A stretch of 64,000 nt of DNA from Aliagarivorans marinus DSM 23064. GTDB lineage: Bacteria > Pseudomonadota > Gammaproteobacteria > Enterobacterales > Celerinatantimonadaceae. The notes under the pieces were generated by a model. That model was not told the origin of the DNA. It saw only the letters and a program-made list of their open reading frames with translations, and did not search any database. The translations under genes and the position numbers were made by a program. Shown here piece after piece: positions 23,573 through 33,580 of the stretch (its first letter is position 1; each line of letters opens with the position of its first letter). The stretch is from NCBI RefSeq assembly GCF_000429485.1, contig NZ_KE386907.1, forward strand, positions 62,001 to 126,000. Direction: 5' to 3'.

Positions 23573-25942
23573 TTAGCCTTCACTTGTAGAAGACAGTTGA
23601 ACCATATCTTGCTCATCCATGCTTTGAGCACGGGCTTGAGCGCTCTTTTGGTAACGTTCAGCCTGCTGGTCGTTGAGCTCAAGTAAATTGAGCAGCGCCT
23701 GAAGTGGTTCTATTTGCATCAGCAACCGTGAAGTATCTGTGCTGCATAGTTCATCACACTGAGTATTAAGCTTCTCAGCCCGATTCGTTTTGGCAAACTC
23801 ACTCACGGCAGCAAGGGTTGCGTTAAGTTTGTCTTCTGATTGCAAGCTGACAGCTTTAATCAGCCCGGCAATCAAACTTTGGCACTCTGCTCGGTAACGT
23901 TTTAAATACGCGCTCACCACCAACTGATGCTCATGGGCTAACTGGGGTACATTTATCTCGTTTAAGTCGGCCTCCGTCATAGCTAACCTATCGAACGACT
24001 GATGACGTTGGAGCAACGTTACGTTGTCCTGCTTAGGCACATGTTGCAGCTCATTCGAGAAGCGGTTCAGCGCATCCAAAAACCCTTGCTCTTGGAGCGG
24101 TTTAGTCAAAATGTGGTTTGCACCAGCTTGATAAAACGCCTCATGCGCCTCAGAGAATACGTCAGCGGTGCAGGCGATGAGTATCGTGTCACACTGCAGT
24201 TCGTCTCGAATGATTCTCGTGGCCTCGATACCATCCATGTTCGGCATGTGGTTGTCCATTAGAATCAAATCAAACTCTCTTTGTTTAACTGCCTCAATCG
24301 CTTGTAGGCCGTCTTCAGCAAACGTGACCTTATGGCCAAACTGCTGGCAGAACAGTTGAGAGATGGTGGCGTTAACTTTATTGTCTTCAACTAACAAAAT
24401 TGAGAGTGGTGGCACCGTAGAGTGAGTGACCGTCGTTGCCTCTGCGTCATCATCGCTGTGACTTTGTTCACCACAATACTTGAGGGGCAGATTAAAGTTG
24501 AAGGTAGTTCCCTTACCTACCTCACTAGTCACCCAAAGTTGTCCCCCCATCAGCTCAACTAACTGCTTCACGATACTCAGACCTAGCCCGGTGCCACCGA
24601 ACTTCCGCGAAGTACTCGATTCAGCTTGAGTAAAGGGGTTAAAGATATCGTTGAGCCGGTCTTGGCGAATACCGATCCCAGAATCAGAGATACTAAACAC
24701 CAAGCCATCTTCGGATTCGGGCTGATTAGCAATTCGCAGCGCAATAAATCCATCTTGCGTGAACTTAAGAGCATTGCTCATAAGATTGAAAACGATTTGA
24801 CGTATTCTCGATTTGTCGCCCATGTACAAGTTGTATAACGGAGGTTCGAACTTGCTATTCAGCGCTATGCCTTTCTCCTCACAAAGCTTCTTGTAGGTTC
24901 CTAAAATGGGGGCAATCACGTCGTTAAGTGCGAATTCATGAGCTTCGATCTCTAGCTTGTTCTCTTCAATTTTAGATAGATCGAGAATGTCGCTGATCAG
25001 CGAAAGCAAGTGGTCACCCGACTCAAGAATGACTCGCATTTGCTCCTTTTGCTCATTCGTCGTGAGGCTGTTCTCGAGGATTTGAGCCATCCCCAAAACG
25101 CCGTTCAGCGGCGTTCTCAACTCGTGGGTCATGGTTGCGAGAAAGTTCGATTTGGCTCGGTTGGCTTTTTCCGCTTTCATTGCGGTTTTTTCGAGGTTTT
25201 CTTCTATCTCCTTGCGATAAGAAATGTCTCTCTCCAACGCAATGAAATTAGTCAACTCATAGCGTTCGTTAAACACTGGGTTGATGGTAATGTCTATCCA
25301 ATAAGGGGTCCCGTTTTTGTGGTAGTTAAGTAGCTCGGCCGAGACACTTTGTCGCTGTTTGATCGCACGACGAATTCGTTCTACTTCTTTTAGATCTGAT
25401 CCCACTCCTTGCAGAAGCTCTCCGGGTTTTCTGCCTAAAAGATCTCCTAAGCTGTAACCACTCAGCCGACTAAAGCTCTCGTTCACCCAAGTCACCAAAC
25501 CTCTTGGATCGGTGATAATAATGCCGTCTGTACTGTAGCGTGCAACCATTGAGAGGTGGGAATCTGCGCGGCGTTTGCTCAACTCCGTCATCGCCTCGCT
25601 AACCTTGCGCTCACGCCTTTGCCAAATCACCACCATGAACGCAACAGATGCAATTGCATAAACCGCGAGGCCTCGGTTCATGAACACTTTCCATTGCACT
25701 CCCCCTTGAGGCGAGACTGCAAACCCTACAGCCGTCAAAACAATGCAGGCAATAGTCCAGATAATTGTAGAGCGAGCACTCTTGCCCCACACTGAAGCGA
25801 GGATAACCGTAATGTAAGGAACACCCGCCGCGACGCCCAATGGTACCTTTAAGTCAATGAAGAAACACACGACTGCAAGGCTTGCCAGCATGACTTGATG
25901 TTGAAGGTGTTGATGTAATTTCATTGAAAATGCCCACTGCAT
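23573..25942 (-). CDS. Hybrid sensor histidine kinase with degenerate Hpt tail
   Basis: A 789-residue kinase convergent with the preceding one. The N-terminus carries about four hydrophobic helices (14-105), then PAS (about 130-240) and HisKA with MTHELRTPLN (His about 273). A full ATPase domain follows (NLMSNALKFT, SDSGIGI, GGTGLGLSI), then a receiver (LLVEDN, LMDNHMPNMDG). The last about 150 residues have the helical make-up of an Hpt domain, but the His-x-x-Lys-Gly box reads AVSEFAKTN, with no His. The phosphorelay cannot finish in cis. PAS and catalytic regions closely resemble those of the neighbouring kinase, suggesting an old duplication. ATG 25942 lacks a clear ribosome site; Met7 is an alternative start. 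Confidence 0.88.
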   Translation of the reverse strand: MQWAFSMKLHQHLQHQVMLASLAVVCFFIDLKVPLGVAAGVPYITVILASVWGKSARSTIIWTIACIVLTAVGFAVSPQGGVQWKVFMNRGLAVYAIASVAFMVVIWQRRERKVSEAMTELSKRRADSHLSMVARYSTDGIIITDPRGLVTWVNESFSRLSGYSLGDLLGRKPGELLQGVGSDLKEVERIRRAIKQRQSVSAELLNYHKNGTPYWIDITINPVFNERYELTNFIALERDISYRKEIEENLEKTAMKAEKANRAKSNFLATMTHELRTPLNGVLGMAQILENSLTTNEQKEQMRVILESGDHLLSLISDILDLSKIEENKLEIEAHEFALNDVIAPILGTYKKLCEEKGIALNSKFEPPLYNLYMGDKSRIRQIVFNLMSNALKFTQDGFIALRIANQPESEDGLVFSISDSGIGIRQDRLNDIFNPFTQAESSTSRKFGGTGLGLSIVKQLVELMGGQLWVTSEVGKGTTFNFNLPLKYCGEQSHSDDDAEATTVTHSTVPPLSILLVEDNKVNATISQLFCQQFGHKVTFAEDGLQAIEAVKQREFDLILMDNHMPNMDGIEATRIIRDELQCDTILIACTADVFSEAHEAFYQAGANHILTKPLQEQGFLDALNRFSNELQHVPKQDNVTLLQRHQSFDRLAMTEADLNEINVPQLAHEHQLVVSAYLKRYRAECQSLIAGLIKAVSLQSEDKLNATLAAVSEFAKTNRAEKLNTQCDELCSTDTSRLLMQIEPLQALLNLLELNDQQAERYQKSAQARAQSMDEQDMVQLSSTSEG

Positions 25943-26117
25943 TTAATGACTACATTAACAATAGCGTTTCGCTGATTTTACTCAAGCTTAGTAAACGGCT
26001 GGGCAGTCAATTTGTCAGTATTGATACCCAGCCCTACTCACCATTGATTCTTGACACTGAAGAAACACCATATGTTTATGTTGTCGCTTCTTTAGCACTC
26101 CATACTTTCGATTGCAC

Positions 26118-27074
26118 TTAGAACTTGTAACTCAATCCCATCGAAACTAGATAGTCTTCATTCTCATAGAAGTCGATGTTGGAACGGTTGAGGTTAACGC
26201 CGTTCAGCGATACAAAGTTCCAGTTTTGCCAGCCCATTACGTTCGCGTACTCGTAAGCGATAAACAGCTTGTGGCGATTATCAGCACGTTCTTTGTTAAA
26301 GATCGGGTGGATTGCATCATACTCCCTGCGCGCATAACTACTGGTTAGTGCCAGCGACTGAATGCCATTGCTAATAAAGTAGGTAACTTCTGCCTTGTAC
26401 TGATCAAAACTCGCCGCTTTGCCTTCAGCATCCAGGTGGGTGTATGCAAACGAGGTCACCAAGCCTGAACGTTGGCCCAGCTCAAAGCCGTAACTGCCTT
26501 TTACATAATAGGTATCGTTATCGCGGTGAAGGCTTTGGTATTCAATGCGTTCATTGTCAACTTCCGATGTAGCAAAGGCCATGTCCAGAGAGAAGCCGCT
26601 GTTCATCAAGTTATTGATCTTCATACGGTAGGCATACCCTTCAATATCTTCCTTAACGCGTGCTGAGCTGGTTTGATACGGGTTGCCCCATACCTCCCCC
26701 GAGACCACAGTAGGCAAGAATGCCACGTCGATTTGAGTACCGTTGGCAAAGTCATATTGATAACCCAGCTCGAACGCTAGATCACCCACCGCTAAGTCAT
26801 CACGGGAAGTCCCCAAGTAGATACGTTGATTGTTGTTGGCACCCAGTGAGTAGGCAATGTGACCCAGCGGCGCAACCAGATAGTCGTCTTCGCGCTCAGC
26901 GCTGCCGCCGAGACTGCGCAACGTCGCATCGGTATCGGTGCTCAGGTTAGAGTTCGTCGAAGAGTAGCCAGACAGCAGTATCAGCTCGCCGCTAAGTTTT
27001 GAGGCATTGGCCGAAAAAGCCGGCGCGCAGAGCGAAGTTATTGCAGCAATGGTTAATAGGTGATTACTTTTCAT
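26118..27074 (-). CDS. DUF2860-family outer-membrane protein
   Basis: A 318-residue protein with a cleavable signal peptide (ending near FSANA) and alternating beta-strand pattern throughout, closing with the aromatic C-terminal signature SYKF of outer-membrane barrels. The pattern matches the DUF2860 family common in Vibrio. The barrel is predicted at about 12-14 strands. AGGAAC lies just before the ATG. Substrate and function are unknown. It is monocistronic, with about 290 bases upstream free of other genes. Confidence 0.72.
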   Translation of the reverse strand: MKSNHLLTIAAITSLCAPAFSANASKLSGELILLSGYSSTNSNLSTDTDATLRSLGGSAEREDDYLVAPLGHIAYSLGANNNQRIYLGTSRDDLAVGDLAFELGYQYDFANGTQIDVAFLPTVVSGEVWGNPYQTSSARVKEDIEGYAYRMKINNLMNSGFSLDMAFATSEVDNERIEYQSLHRDNDTYYVKGSYGFELGQRSGLVTSFAYTHLDAEGKAASFDQYKAEVTYFISNGIQSLALTSSYARREYDAIHPIFNKERADNRHKLFIAYEYANVMGWQNWNFVSLNGVNLNRSNIDFYENEDYLVSMGLSYKF

Positions 27075-27365
27075 CGTTGTTCCTGTTTGGTTAATTGTAA
27101 CGCGCGATTGGTATGCGCTTGAACATGCTGCGTATGATAGTTTTGTGAGGTTTTTGAGCCTATGGTTTACAGATATTCATTTTTGAATCGAGCTTGATTC
27201 AATGCCTATTTAAGCTGACAACCTCAATACGCGCGATGAGTCGCGCATACGTCAAAATAAATTTGTGTTTGCGAGTAGCGAATTAAGATTGGGTATACAA
27301 GACAGGGATGTTTGAGGGAGTTAAGAGACTTCCTTCCTTGGAATTATCTCGTTCGTGCAATGGGG

Positions 27366-27875
27366 CTAAGCTGGCGCCATGCAGCAATGGTATTCGCCTT
27401 CAAGTTTGTATCGACCACAACGACTTATGGTACTCTTGCTAAAAGCAATAAGCCCTATGTTATGTATGTACATGGTCAGACGGCCAATTTTCCTATCAGT
27501 AAAGGTGATGTAACCTTCACAGGCATGATTGTGGTCTACATCTACAACCACAGCACTATCAAACTCCTGGGCCTCGACGTATTTTTTGGTGGGTTCTCCT
27601 ACAAACAATTCGGCATTGCTCAAGCCACAGAGATTGGTTACCCCTATTCTCTCGTAGGCTAACGCACCGGGCGTCTTAGGGTTTGCGACTAGTTGGTTGC
27701 CATTCCACAGCAGCCGGACCTTGTTGTTAGGCAGTTGAACCGCAACAGTATTAGCACAGGGGTATACCGCACATATCGTTCCATATACCGCGCCTGTGTT
27801 GGTATAGACCTTGTCGCCCTCTCTGGCGCGCCGAACTTCAAGCCCAGCAAAGGTATGTTTTAGTAATTCGTACAT
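27366..27875 (-). CDS. Hypothetical protein, 169 aa
   Basis: Start placed at ATG 27875 because GAGGT lies 5 bases upstream; an in-frame upstream Met at 27923 has no such site. The protein has no signal peptide or membrane helix. A GDKVYTNTGAVYGTI segment followed by strands hints at a small SH3/KOW-like barrel, and the C-terminal half is rich in His and Cys. No family is recognised. It lies 84 bases after gltS in the same direction and could be read through from it. A 116-codon plus-strand frame covers the same DNA but has no ribosome site. Confidence 0.55.
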   Translation of the reverse strand: MYELLKHTFAGLEVRRAREGDKVYTNTGAVYGTICAVYPCANTVAVQLPNNKVRLLWNGNQLVANPKTPGALAYERIGVTNLCGLSNAELFVGEPTKKYVEAQEFDSAVVVDVDHNHACEGYITFTDRKIGRLTMYIHNIGLIAFSKSTISRCGRYKLEGEYHCCMAPA

Positions 27876-27959
27876 AGTTACCTCGTTAAATCTCAAGCAA
27901 TAAACCTGTGCCGGTAATATCAATCCACTGCATCACCACACAGCAAAATTAATAGAGCG

Positions 27960-29159
27960 TTAGCCTACAAAAGAGAGCATGCTGTTAATCACGACAGCAT
28001 TAGCAATGTCGATAAAGAATCCACACACCAACGGCACGACGATAAATGCGCGATGGGATGCGCCATATTGCTGGGTGACCGCAGTCATATTGACAATAGC
28101 CGTCGCTGTCGACCCAAGCGTTATGCCACCGAATCCGGAACTGATTACTGCCGCGTCATAATCGCGACCCATAAATCGAAATACCACGAAAACGGTAAAT
28201 ACCAGCGACAGAGTTATCTGCAGCAACATGACAATGCTTAAAAAGCCAATGGCATTAATCAGAGTCCAAAGCTGAAGCCCCATTAGCGCCATGGTAAGAA
28301 ACATACCCAGGCAAATGTCCGATATCAGGCCCAAGTCCATATTGGCGTTATCAGACATTGGCCGCTTTAACACTAATGTCTTAACGTTGCTGATGATGAT
28401 CCCGGCAATTAGGCAGGCGACAAACATTGGTAGGTTGAGCCCGAGCTGGGTTAAACCCAGATCCAACATGTAACCAAGAATCATACTTAGGTTTAGCAAC
28501 AGCCACGCGTAGAGGTAACCATAATGGTTAAGTTGAGCCTGCTCGTTGTGTTGCACACCAATGTCCAAAGTGCTGTTTTCGGAAGGGCTAAGCTTGTGAC
28601 GAGACAGCAAGTACTTGGCAATAGGGCCGCCAATTAAACAGGCAGCGATGAGTCCGAGTGTATTGCTTGCCACGCCAATCTCTGCGGCGTTGGCAATGCC
28701 CTGCGCCTCAAAAATGGGTGCCCAAGCCATGGTGGTCCCTACTCCACCAATCAACGAAATGGATCCGGCAAGTAGCCCAATTATTGGCTCAAGCCCGAAC
28801 AGGCTAGCAACCCAGATGCCTACGCCGTTTTGCAACACGATGTAAACCACCGCCAGTAGCGTTAGTACAAGTAATGGCTTGCCGCCGCTGACGAGGCTTT
28901 TAAGGTCTGCCTTAAGCCCTATCCCGGCAAAAAAGTACAGCAACAGATAGTCGCGCTGCACCAAGTCAAAACTCAGCTCGACCCCGCCAAAGTAATAAAT
29001 GGCCGCCACCAGCAATGCGCAGGCAAAGCCGCCGATAACCGGCTCTGGAATGCTGTATTGTCTGAGTAGCGAGAAACGGTTGGTTGCAGCTTTACCCACA
29101 AACAACAGCGCCATCGCCAAAGTAAAAGAGATAAAGCCATCTAATTGCAGTTCAGTCAT
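27960..29159 (-). CDS. gltS: Sodium/glutamate symporter
   Basis: A 399-residue inner-membrane carrier, near the 401 residues of E. coli GltS. Two inverted halves of hydrophobic helices contain the reentrant-loop motifs LIGGVGTTMAW and SSGFGGITLGSTATA, and the N-terminus carries PEPVIGGF. It catalyses Na+-coupled glutamate uptake. No strong ribosome site precedes the ATG. The gene is followed by a small hypothetical gene. Confidence 0.93.
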   Translation of the reverse strand: MTELQLDGFISFTLAMALLFVGKAATNRFSLLRQYSIPEPVIGGFACALLVAAIYYFGGVELSFDLVQRDYLLLYFFAGIGLKADLKSLVSGGKPLLVLTLLAVVYIVLQNGVGIWVASLFGLEPIIGLLAGSISLIGGVGTTMAWAPIFEAQGIANAAEIGVASNTLGLIAACLIGGPIAKYLLSRHKLSPSENSTLDIGVQHNEQAQLNHYGYLYAWLLLNLSMILGYMLDLGLTQLGLNLPMFVACLIAGIIISNVKTLVLKRPMSDNANMDLGLISDICLGMFLTMALMGLQLWTLINAIGFLSIVMLLQITLSLVFTVFVVFRFMGRDYDAAVISSGFGGITLGSTATAIVNMTAVTQQYGASHRAFIVVPLVCGFFIDIANAVVINSMLSFVG

Positions 29160-29269
29160 GGTCTACCCAAGATTTGGTTGTAGTTGTGCCGCGGCCAACA
29201 GGCCGCTAGCAGTCACAACTAAATTGGAAACGAAAATAGAAACAATTGGCCTCATCGCTAACACGCGCA

Positions 29270-29301
29270 GATTAGGAGCGGCTCCGGAGTCGCTCCTAAT
29301 C
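29270..29301 (-). terminator. Strong hairpin after the RND gene
   Basis: A perfect 11-bp inverted repeat, GATTAGGAGCG and CGCTCCTAATC, encloses a ten-base loop that is itself nearly self-complementary (CTCCGGAG). It begins 11 bases beyond the stop of the RND pump gene. No T-run follows on either strand, so it is not a textbook intrinsic terminator. It could block RNA decay or assist Rho. Confidence 0.5.
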
Positions 29302-29311
29302 AGCTAGTTAG

Positions 29312-32300
29312 CTATGAAGGCGATTTAATGCGAAACATCAGCGCGTAGAACAAGGGCACAACCACCAACGTCAGCAAGGTTGCGAACAGCAAACCAAACA
29401 TGATGGTGACCGCCATGCTCTTAAAGAATGGGTCCACCAGCAAAGGGGCAACCCCCAATATGGTGGTACAAGCGCCGAGCAATACCGGGCGGGCGCGGCT
29501 AGTCGCTGCATTAATGATTGCCTGGTAGGGATGAGTACCAAGCCGACGCTCTACATCTGCCTGGTCTACCAGCACAATGGCGTTTTTCACCATCATGCCC
29601 ACCAGGCTCAAAAAGCCAAGGGTGGCCATAAACTCAAACGGGGTCTGGAACAGTATCAGCCCCACCGCTACACCGATTACCGCCAATGGCACGGTTAGCC
29701 AGATAACCAACGCTTGGCGAATGCCGTTAAACATGAACACCACTGCCAGCACCATCGCCGTAAACCCGAAGGGGGCTGCGGCCATTAGCGCTTCATCGGC
29801 CTCTTTAGCGTCTTTGTATTCGCCGTACCAGTTAAGCTGATAGCCCGGAGGCAACTCGATAGCTTCTAACTCAGCGCGTATGCTGGCAAATGCTTGTGCG
29901 GTGAGCACGCCCGGCGCAGGATCGGCCTGAGCCATAATGGTCGGTACGCGGTCCACCCGTTTTAGCATTGCGTCCTGCCAAACCACATCAACACTGTCGA
30001 CCAGTTGCGACACCGAGATAAACTCGCCAACGCTGTGACTAAACACTTCCGTGTTCTCTAACGCCTTGCCGTGGTGGCGCTCCTGCGCAGGCGCCCGCAC
30101 TACGATTGGGATGAGATCGTTGCCCTCACGATATGCACCGGCATGGCGCCCGGTTAGTGTCTGCTGAATAGCAGCATTGATTTCGCGCGAGGTAAGGCCA
30201 TAGCGCTGCGCTTTTTCTCCCGAAAACACCGGTTGCACCACCGGCATTTGTTGGCGCCAATCATCTTGAACGGCAACTAAATACGGGTTGTCAGCCATAA
30301 CCTGTTTGGCTTGCTCAGCCAGCGAGCGCAGCACCTTGCTGTCTGGTCCTTGGAATGCCGCTTCAATCTTTTTGCCGCCACCCGGTCCTAACACAAATTT
30401 CCAGGCCATAATCGACGCGTCTGGATAGTCTCGCTCTAACTGAGCCTGTAGCGAAAGCAGCAAGGGTTCGATACGCTGAAAATCATCCACGTCGACCAGC
30501 AGTTGGCCATAGCTGGCATTACCCGGCTCTGGCGAGTAGGTCAGCATAAAGCGCAGGCCACCGCCGCCGATAAAGCTGGTGATGCCCGTTACCCCTTCAT
30601 GGGCGACGACATCCTGCTCAATCTCGCTAATAACACGTTGCGTAAGGCTGATATCGGCGCCTTGCGGCAAGCGCACATCGACAACGAACTGAGGCCGCTG
30701 CGACTCCGGCATAAACCCGGGTGGTACCAGACCAAAGCCTTTGATACCCGCAACCATCGCGAGAACAATCGCGAGTAACGCGATTCGGCGATGCGCAAGC
30801 ACGCGCTGCAACACCTTGGTGTAAGCCGACATGGGGCGACTAATCGCGTTGCTTTTAGCTTTCGCCACCTTTAAAAAGTCATGGCATAGCAAAGGCGTTA
30901 CCGTTACGGCGAACAACCAACTCAGTAGCATCGAGTAGAGGATCACCCAGAACAGCGAGCCCGCGTACTCCCCCATGTTTGAGGGCGACAGGCCAATGGC
31001 GCTAAATGCGCAGATACCTACAATGGTCCCGCCCAGCAGCGGCCATTTAGTCGATTCGACCACATCTGATATTACATCGATGCGATCGGACTCCGGCTCG
31101 CTCTGTAAACGCGCCAGCACGCCGTCAGTAACCACGATGGCATTGTCCACCAACATGCCCAAGGCAATGATCAGCGCGCCAAGTGAGATCCGCTGCATAG
31201 CGATATCTTCGATCAACATAATGATCAGGGTGCCCGCCACCGTTAGAACAAGCACAAACCCGATAATGATCCCGGTGCGCAAACCCATAAACAACAGCAG
31301 CACGACGAACACGATAACTACGGCAGCAACCAGATTGTTCACAAAATCATTAACTGACGCGCGAACCGAGTCCGATTGCAATGACACCTCGTGTAATTCG
31401 ATTCCCAATGGACGCTGGTCAGCTAACTCGTCGATACGCTGTTTTACGGCATTGCCCATGTTGACCACGTTGCCGCCCGCGATATTAGAGATACCCAAGC
31501 CGATAGCCCGCTCGCCGTTATACTGCATCAACAAGCTGGTTGGCTCCTGATAGCCGCGACTCACCTCCGCCACATCGCCCAGGGTAACAACCGCATTATT
31601 GGCGCCTAGTCCCAGGTGAATACTGCGAATATCGTCAAAGGTGCGCACCGTAGAGCTAGGAATAACCGGAATGTACATGTCGCCGCTATCCACTGAGCCC
31701 GCGACGGTAATGGCATTCTGGTTTTCCAATACTCGATAGATTTGGTCTGCCGACACACCGAACTGCGCCAAACGCTGGTTTGAGATCTCAACGAAAATGG
31801 TCTCTTGGCGCTCACCGAGTGTTTGAGTGCGCGCAACGCCGGGGACTAACACCAACTCGCGACGCAGGCTGTCTACATAATCCTGTAGCTGTTTGTCGCT
31901 GTAGCCTTCTCCGGTTGCCGCATAGAACTGGGCGTATACATCGCCAAAGTCATCATTCACGATTGATGGGCCGGCACCGGCTGGTAACTCGCGTTGGGCA
32001 TCGCTCACTTTGCGGCGAACCTTGTCCCAAATCTGCTGTAGTTGCGCCTCCGTTTTGGCAAAGCCAATCTCGATCTCGACCGTCACCTCTGACATGCCTT
32101 GCTTGGAGGTAGAGGTTATCTCTTTTACCTCCTGCAAGGTCTGTAACGCCCCCTCAATGACGTCGGTCACTTCATCCGATACCTCTTGCGCAGTTGCGCC
32201 GGCATAGGGAGTCACCACCACCGATTGGCGAATAGCAAACTCCGGGTCCTCAAAGCGACCAAGTTGCTGATAACTTAACAGGCCGCCTACCAGCACTAAG

Positions 32301-32356
32301 GCGATAATCACCCATACACTGGTGCGTTTAGCCAAGGTATAACGAGCCAGGTTCAT
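29312..32356 (-). CDS. RND efflux permease (AcrB superfamily)
   Basis: A 1014-residue inner-membrane pump of the resistance-nodulation-division type: TM1 followed by a large porter loop, a central block of TMs, a second porter loop and a C-terminal TM block. The proton-relay region reads GMLVDNAIVV (one Asp where AcrB has two), and the partner Lys is present in GMMVKNAIVLVD. These are common in drug/fatty-acid RND branches and not a defect. Its ATG overlaps the MFP stop (TAATG), so translation is coupled. No outer-membrane factor is encoded nearby, so it must borrow a TolC. Substrate unknown. Confidence 0.9.
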   Translation of the reverse strand: MNLARYTLAKRTSVWVIIALVLVGGLLSYQQLGRFEDPEFAIRQSVVVTPYAGATAQEVSDEVTDVIEGALQTLQEVKEITSTSKQGMSEVTVEIEIGFAKTEAQLQQIWDKVRRKVSDAQRELPAGAGPSIVNDDFGDVYAQFYAATGEGYSDKQLQDYVDSLRRELVLVPGVARTQTLGERQETIFVEISNQRLAQFGVSADQIYRVLENQNAITVAGSVDSGDMYIPVIPSSTVRTFDDIRSIHLGLGANNAVVTLGDVAEVSRGYQEPTSLLMQYNGERAIGLGISNIAGGNVVNMGNAVKQRIDELADQRPLGIELHEVSLQSDSVRASVNDFVNNLVAAVVIVFVVLLLFMGLRTGIIIGFVLVLTVAGTLIIMLIEDIAMQRISLGALIIALGMLVDNAIVVTDGVLARLQSEPESDRIDVISDVVESTKWPLLGGTIVGICAFSAIGLSPSNMGEYAGSLFWVILYSMLLSWLFAVTVTPLLCHDFLKVAKAKSNAISRPMSAYTKVLQRVLAHRRIALLAIVLAMVAGIKGFGLVPPGFMPESQRPQFVVDVRLPQGADISLTQRVISEIEQDVVAHEGVTGITSFIGGGGLRFMLTYSPEPGNASYGQLLVDVDDFQRIEPLLLSLQAQLERDYPDASIMAWKFVLGPGGGKKIEAAFQGPDSKVLRSLAEQAKQVMADNPYLVAVQDDWRQQMPVVQPVFSGEKAQRYGLTSREINAAIQQTLTGRHAGAYREGNDLIPIVVRAPAQERHHGKALENTEVFSHSVGEFISVSQLVDSVDVVWQDAMLKRVDRVPTIMAQADPAPGVLTAQAFASIRAELEAIELPPGYQLNWYGEYKDAKEADEALMAAAPFGFTAMVLAVVFMFNGIRQALVIWLTVPLAVIGVAVGLILFQTPFEFMATLGFLSLVGMMVKNAIVLVDQADVERRLGTHPYQAIINAATSRARPVLLGACTTILGVAPLLVDPFFKSMAVTIMFGLLFATLLTLVVVPLFYALMFRIKSPS

Positions 32357-33462
32357 TACTTAGCCTCCACAACTGACACAGCCTGGGCGCGCACAGTCAT
32401 GTCAGCTGACAACTGACTGTGACCGGCAATCACTACCTGCTCGCCGTGCTGGATATCACTTTCAATGGCAACCCGGTCCATATTGATCGCGCCTGCCTTC
32501 ACCTTGCGCTGGGATAAGCTTCCGTCGGAGTTCACCACCCAAACAAACAGCCCACCCATATTGTCTGGGAGTACCGCTGTTAGCGGTAGCGAGAGCTGTT
32601 GCCCCCGAGCATTGTTGGCATGCGAAGTGGTGACTTCCACCGGCATACCGGGCAGTACGCCCTGCCCGTTTAGCTCTTTAAACGCTAGCGTGACAGCGTA
32701 GGTATGAGTGACCGGATCCGGCTCTGTAGCAAACCGAGCCAAGGACAACTCGAACTCCTTGCCCGGGAAATCGCGCAGTTTTCCTACTGCAGACCCGTCG
32801 CTGTCTTGTTGTTGCATCGCTCGAGCGGGAACGTTAATTACCACTTCAAGGCTGTCCAAGTCATGCATGGTGATTACAGATTGCTCTGCTTGTACCAGAT
32901 CATGATTGTCGACCAAGCGACGAGCGATAACCCCGTCAAAGTGCGCATACAGAAAGGTGTGCTCAAGCTGTCGCGCAGCCTCAGCCACACGGTTTTTCGC
33001 CATCAGGTAGCGGCTTTCTATCTCTTCAAGTTGCGCCTGTGCGATCGCACCATTGTTGGAGAACAGCTGCATGGCACGTTTAAGCTCTCGGTGACTGTTT
33101 TCCATCTCTATGTTGGCACGTGACAGGGCAATCTCTGCATCGGTGGGATCTAGGCGGGCAATCAGATCGCCATTCCGAACGTAGTCGCCTTCATCAGCGA
33201 AGATGTCAATGATCCGCCCATGGGTTCGAAATGCCAGTGCCGCGCGATAGGCAGATTGCACGACGCCGAAGTAGCGAGCTTCATCACCCAGTCTGTTGAC
33301 TGCGGCTTGCTCGGTAATCACCGGTCGAATTACGTCAGTGACAGGCATAACTTGGTCTTCAGCGCTACAACCACTGAGCATTCCTGCAATTACCGCTAGC
33401 GCGCTAAGGGTTTTAAGTCGACGCGTTGCTGGTGCGCCATTGAAGTGTTTGGTTTGCAACAT
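32356..33462 (-). CDS. RND periplasmic adaptor (membrane-fusion lipoprotein)
   Basis: A 368-residue adaptor from ATG 33462 (GGAG six bases upstream), preferred over the in-frame Met at 33483. A signal peptide ends in lipobox LSGC, so it is probably a lipoprotein anchored in the inner membrane. Lipoyl halves (RTHGRIIDIFADEGDYVRNG and the later FDGVIARRLV) flank a short alpha-hairpin, followed by beta-barrel and membrane-proximal domains. It links the RND pump in the next gene to an outer-membrane channel. Confidence 0.88.
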   Translation of the reverse strand: MLQTKHFNGAPATRRLKTLSALAVIAGMLSGCSAEDQVMPVTDVIRPVITEQAAVNRLGDEARYFGVVQSAYRAALAFRTHGRIIDIFADEGDYVRNGDLIARLDPTDAEIALSRANIEMENSHRELKRAMQLFSNNGAIAQAQLEEIESRYLMAKNRVAEAARQLEHTFLYAHFDGVIARRLVDNHDLVQAEQSVITMHDLDSLEVVINVPARAMQQQDSDGSAVGKLRDFPGKEFELSLARFATEPDPVTHTYAVTLAFKELNGQGVLPGMPVEVTTSHANNARGQQLSLPLTAVLPDNMGGLFVWVVNSDGSLSQRKVKAGAINMDRVAIESDIQHGEQVVIAGHSQLSADMTVRAQAVSVVEAK

Positions 33463-33580
33463 AGTTAGCTCCACAAAGTGCAATTAAACGTGCCGACCAT
33501 AAAACCCACCTAATGGCCGAAGTGCGTAATCAAATTTGTGGCTAGCTTACTCGTCAGATTTGGCGTGCACAGGGATTACA

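Noticed and set aside
25997-26033. GGCTGGG/CCCAGCC inverted repeat as a terminator
   Set aside because: The loop is 23 bases and no T-run follows on either strand.
25924-26121. 65-codon plus-strand frame between a kinase and the DUF2860 gene
   Set aside because: TTG start without a ribosome site, overlapping the ends of both flanking genes.
27312-27662. 116-codon plus-strand frame opposite the small gene after gltS
   Set aside because: No ribosome site; the minus-strand gene has a good one and a more natural protein composition.
29312-32356. Loss of a proton-relay Asp in the RND pump (VDN rather than VDD)
   Set aside because: This variant is common in other RND branches, and the partner Lys is present, so it is not evidence of inactivation.
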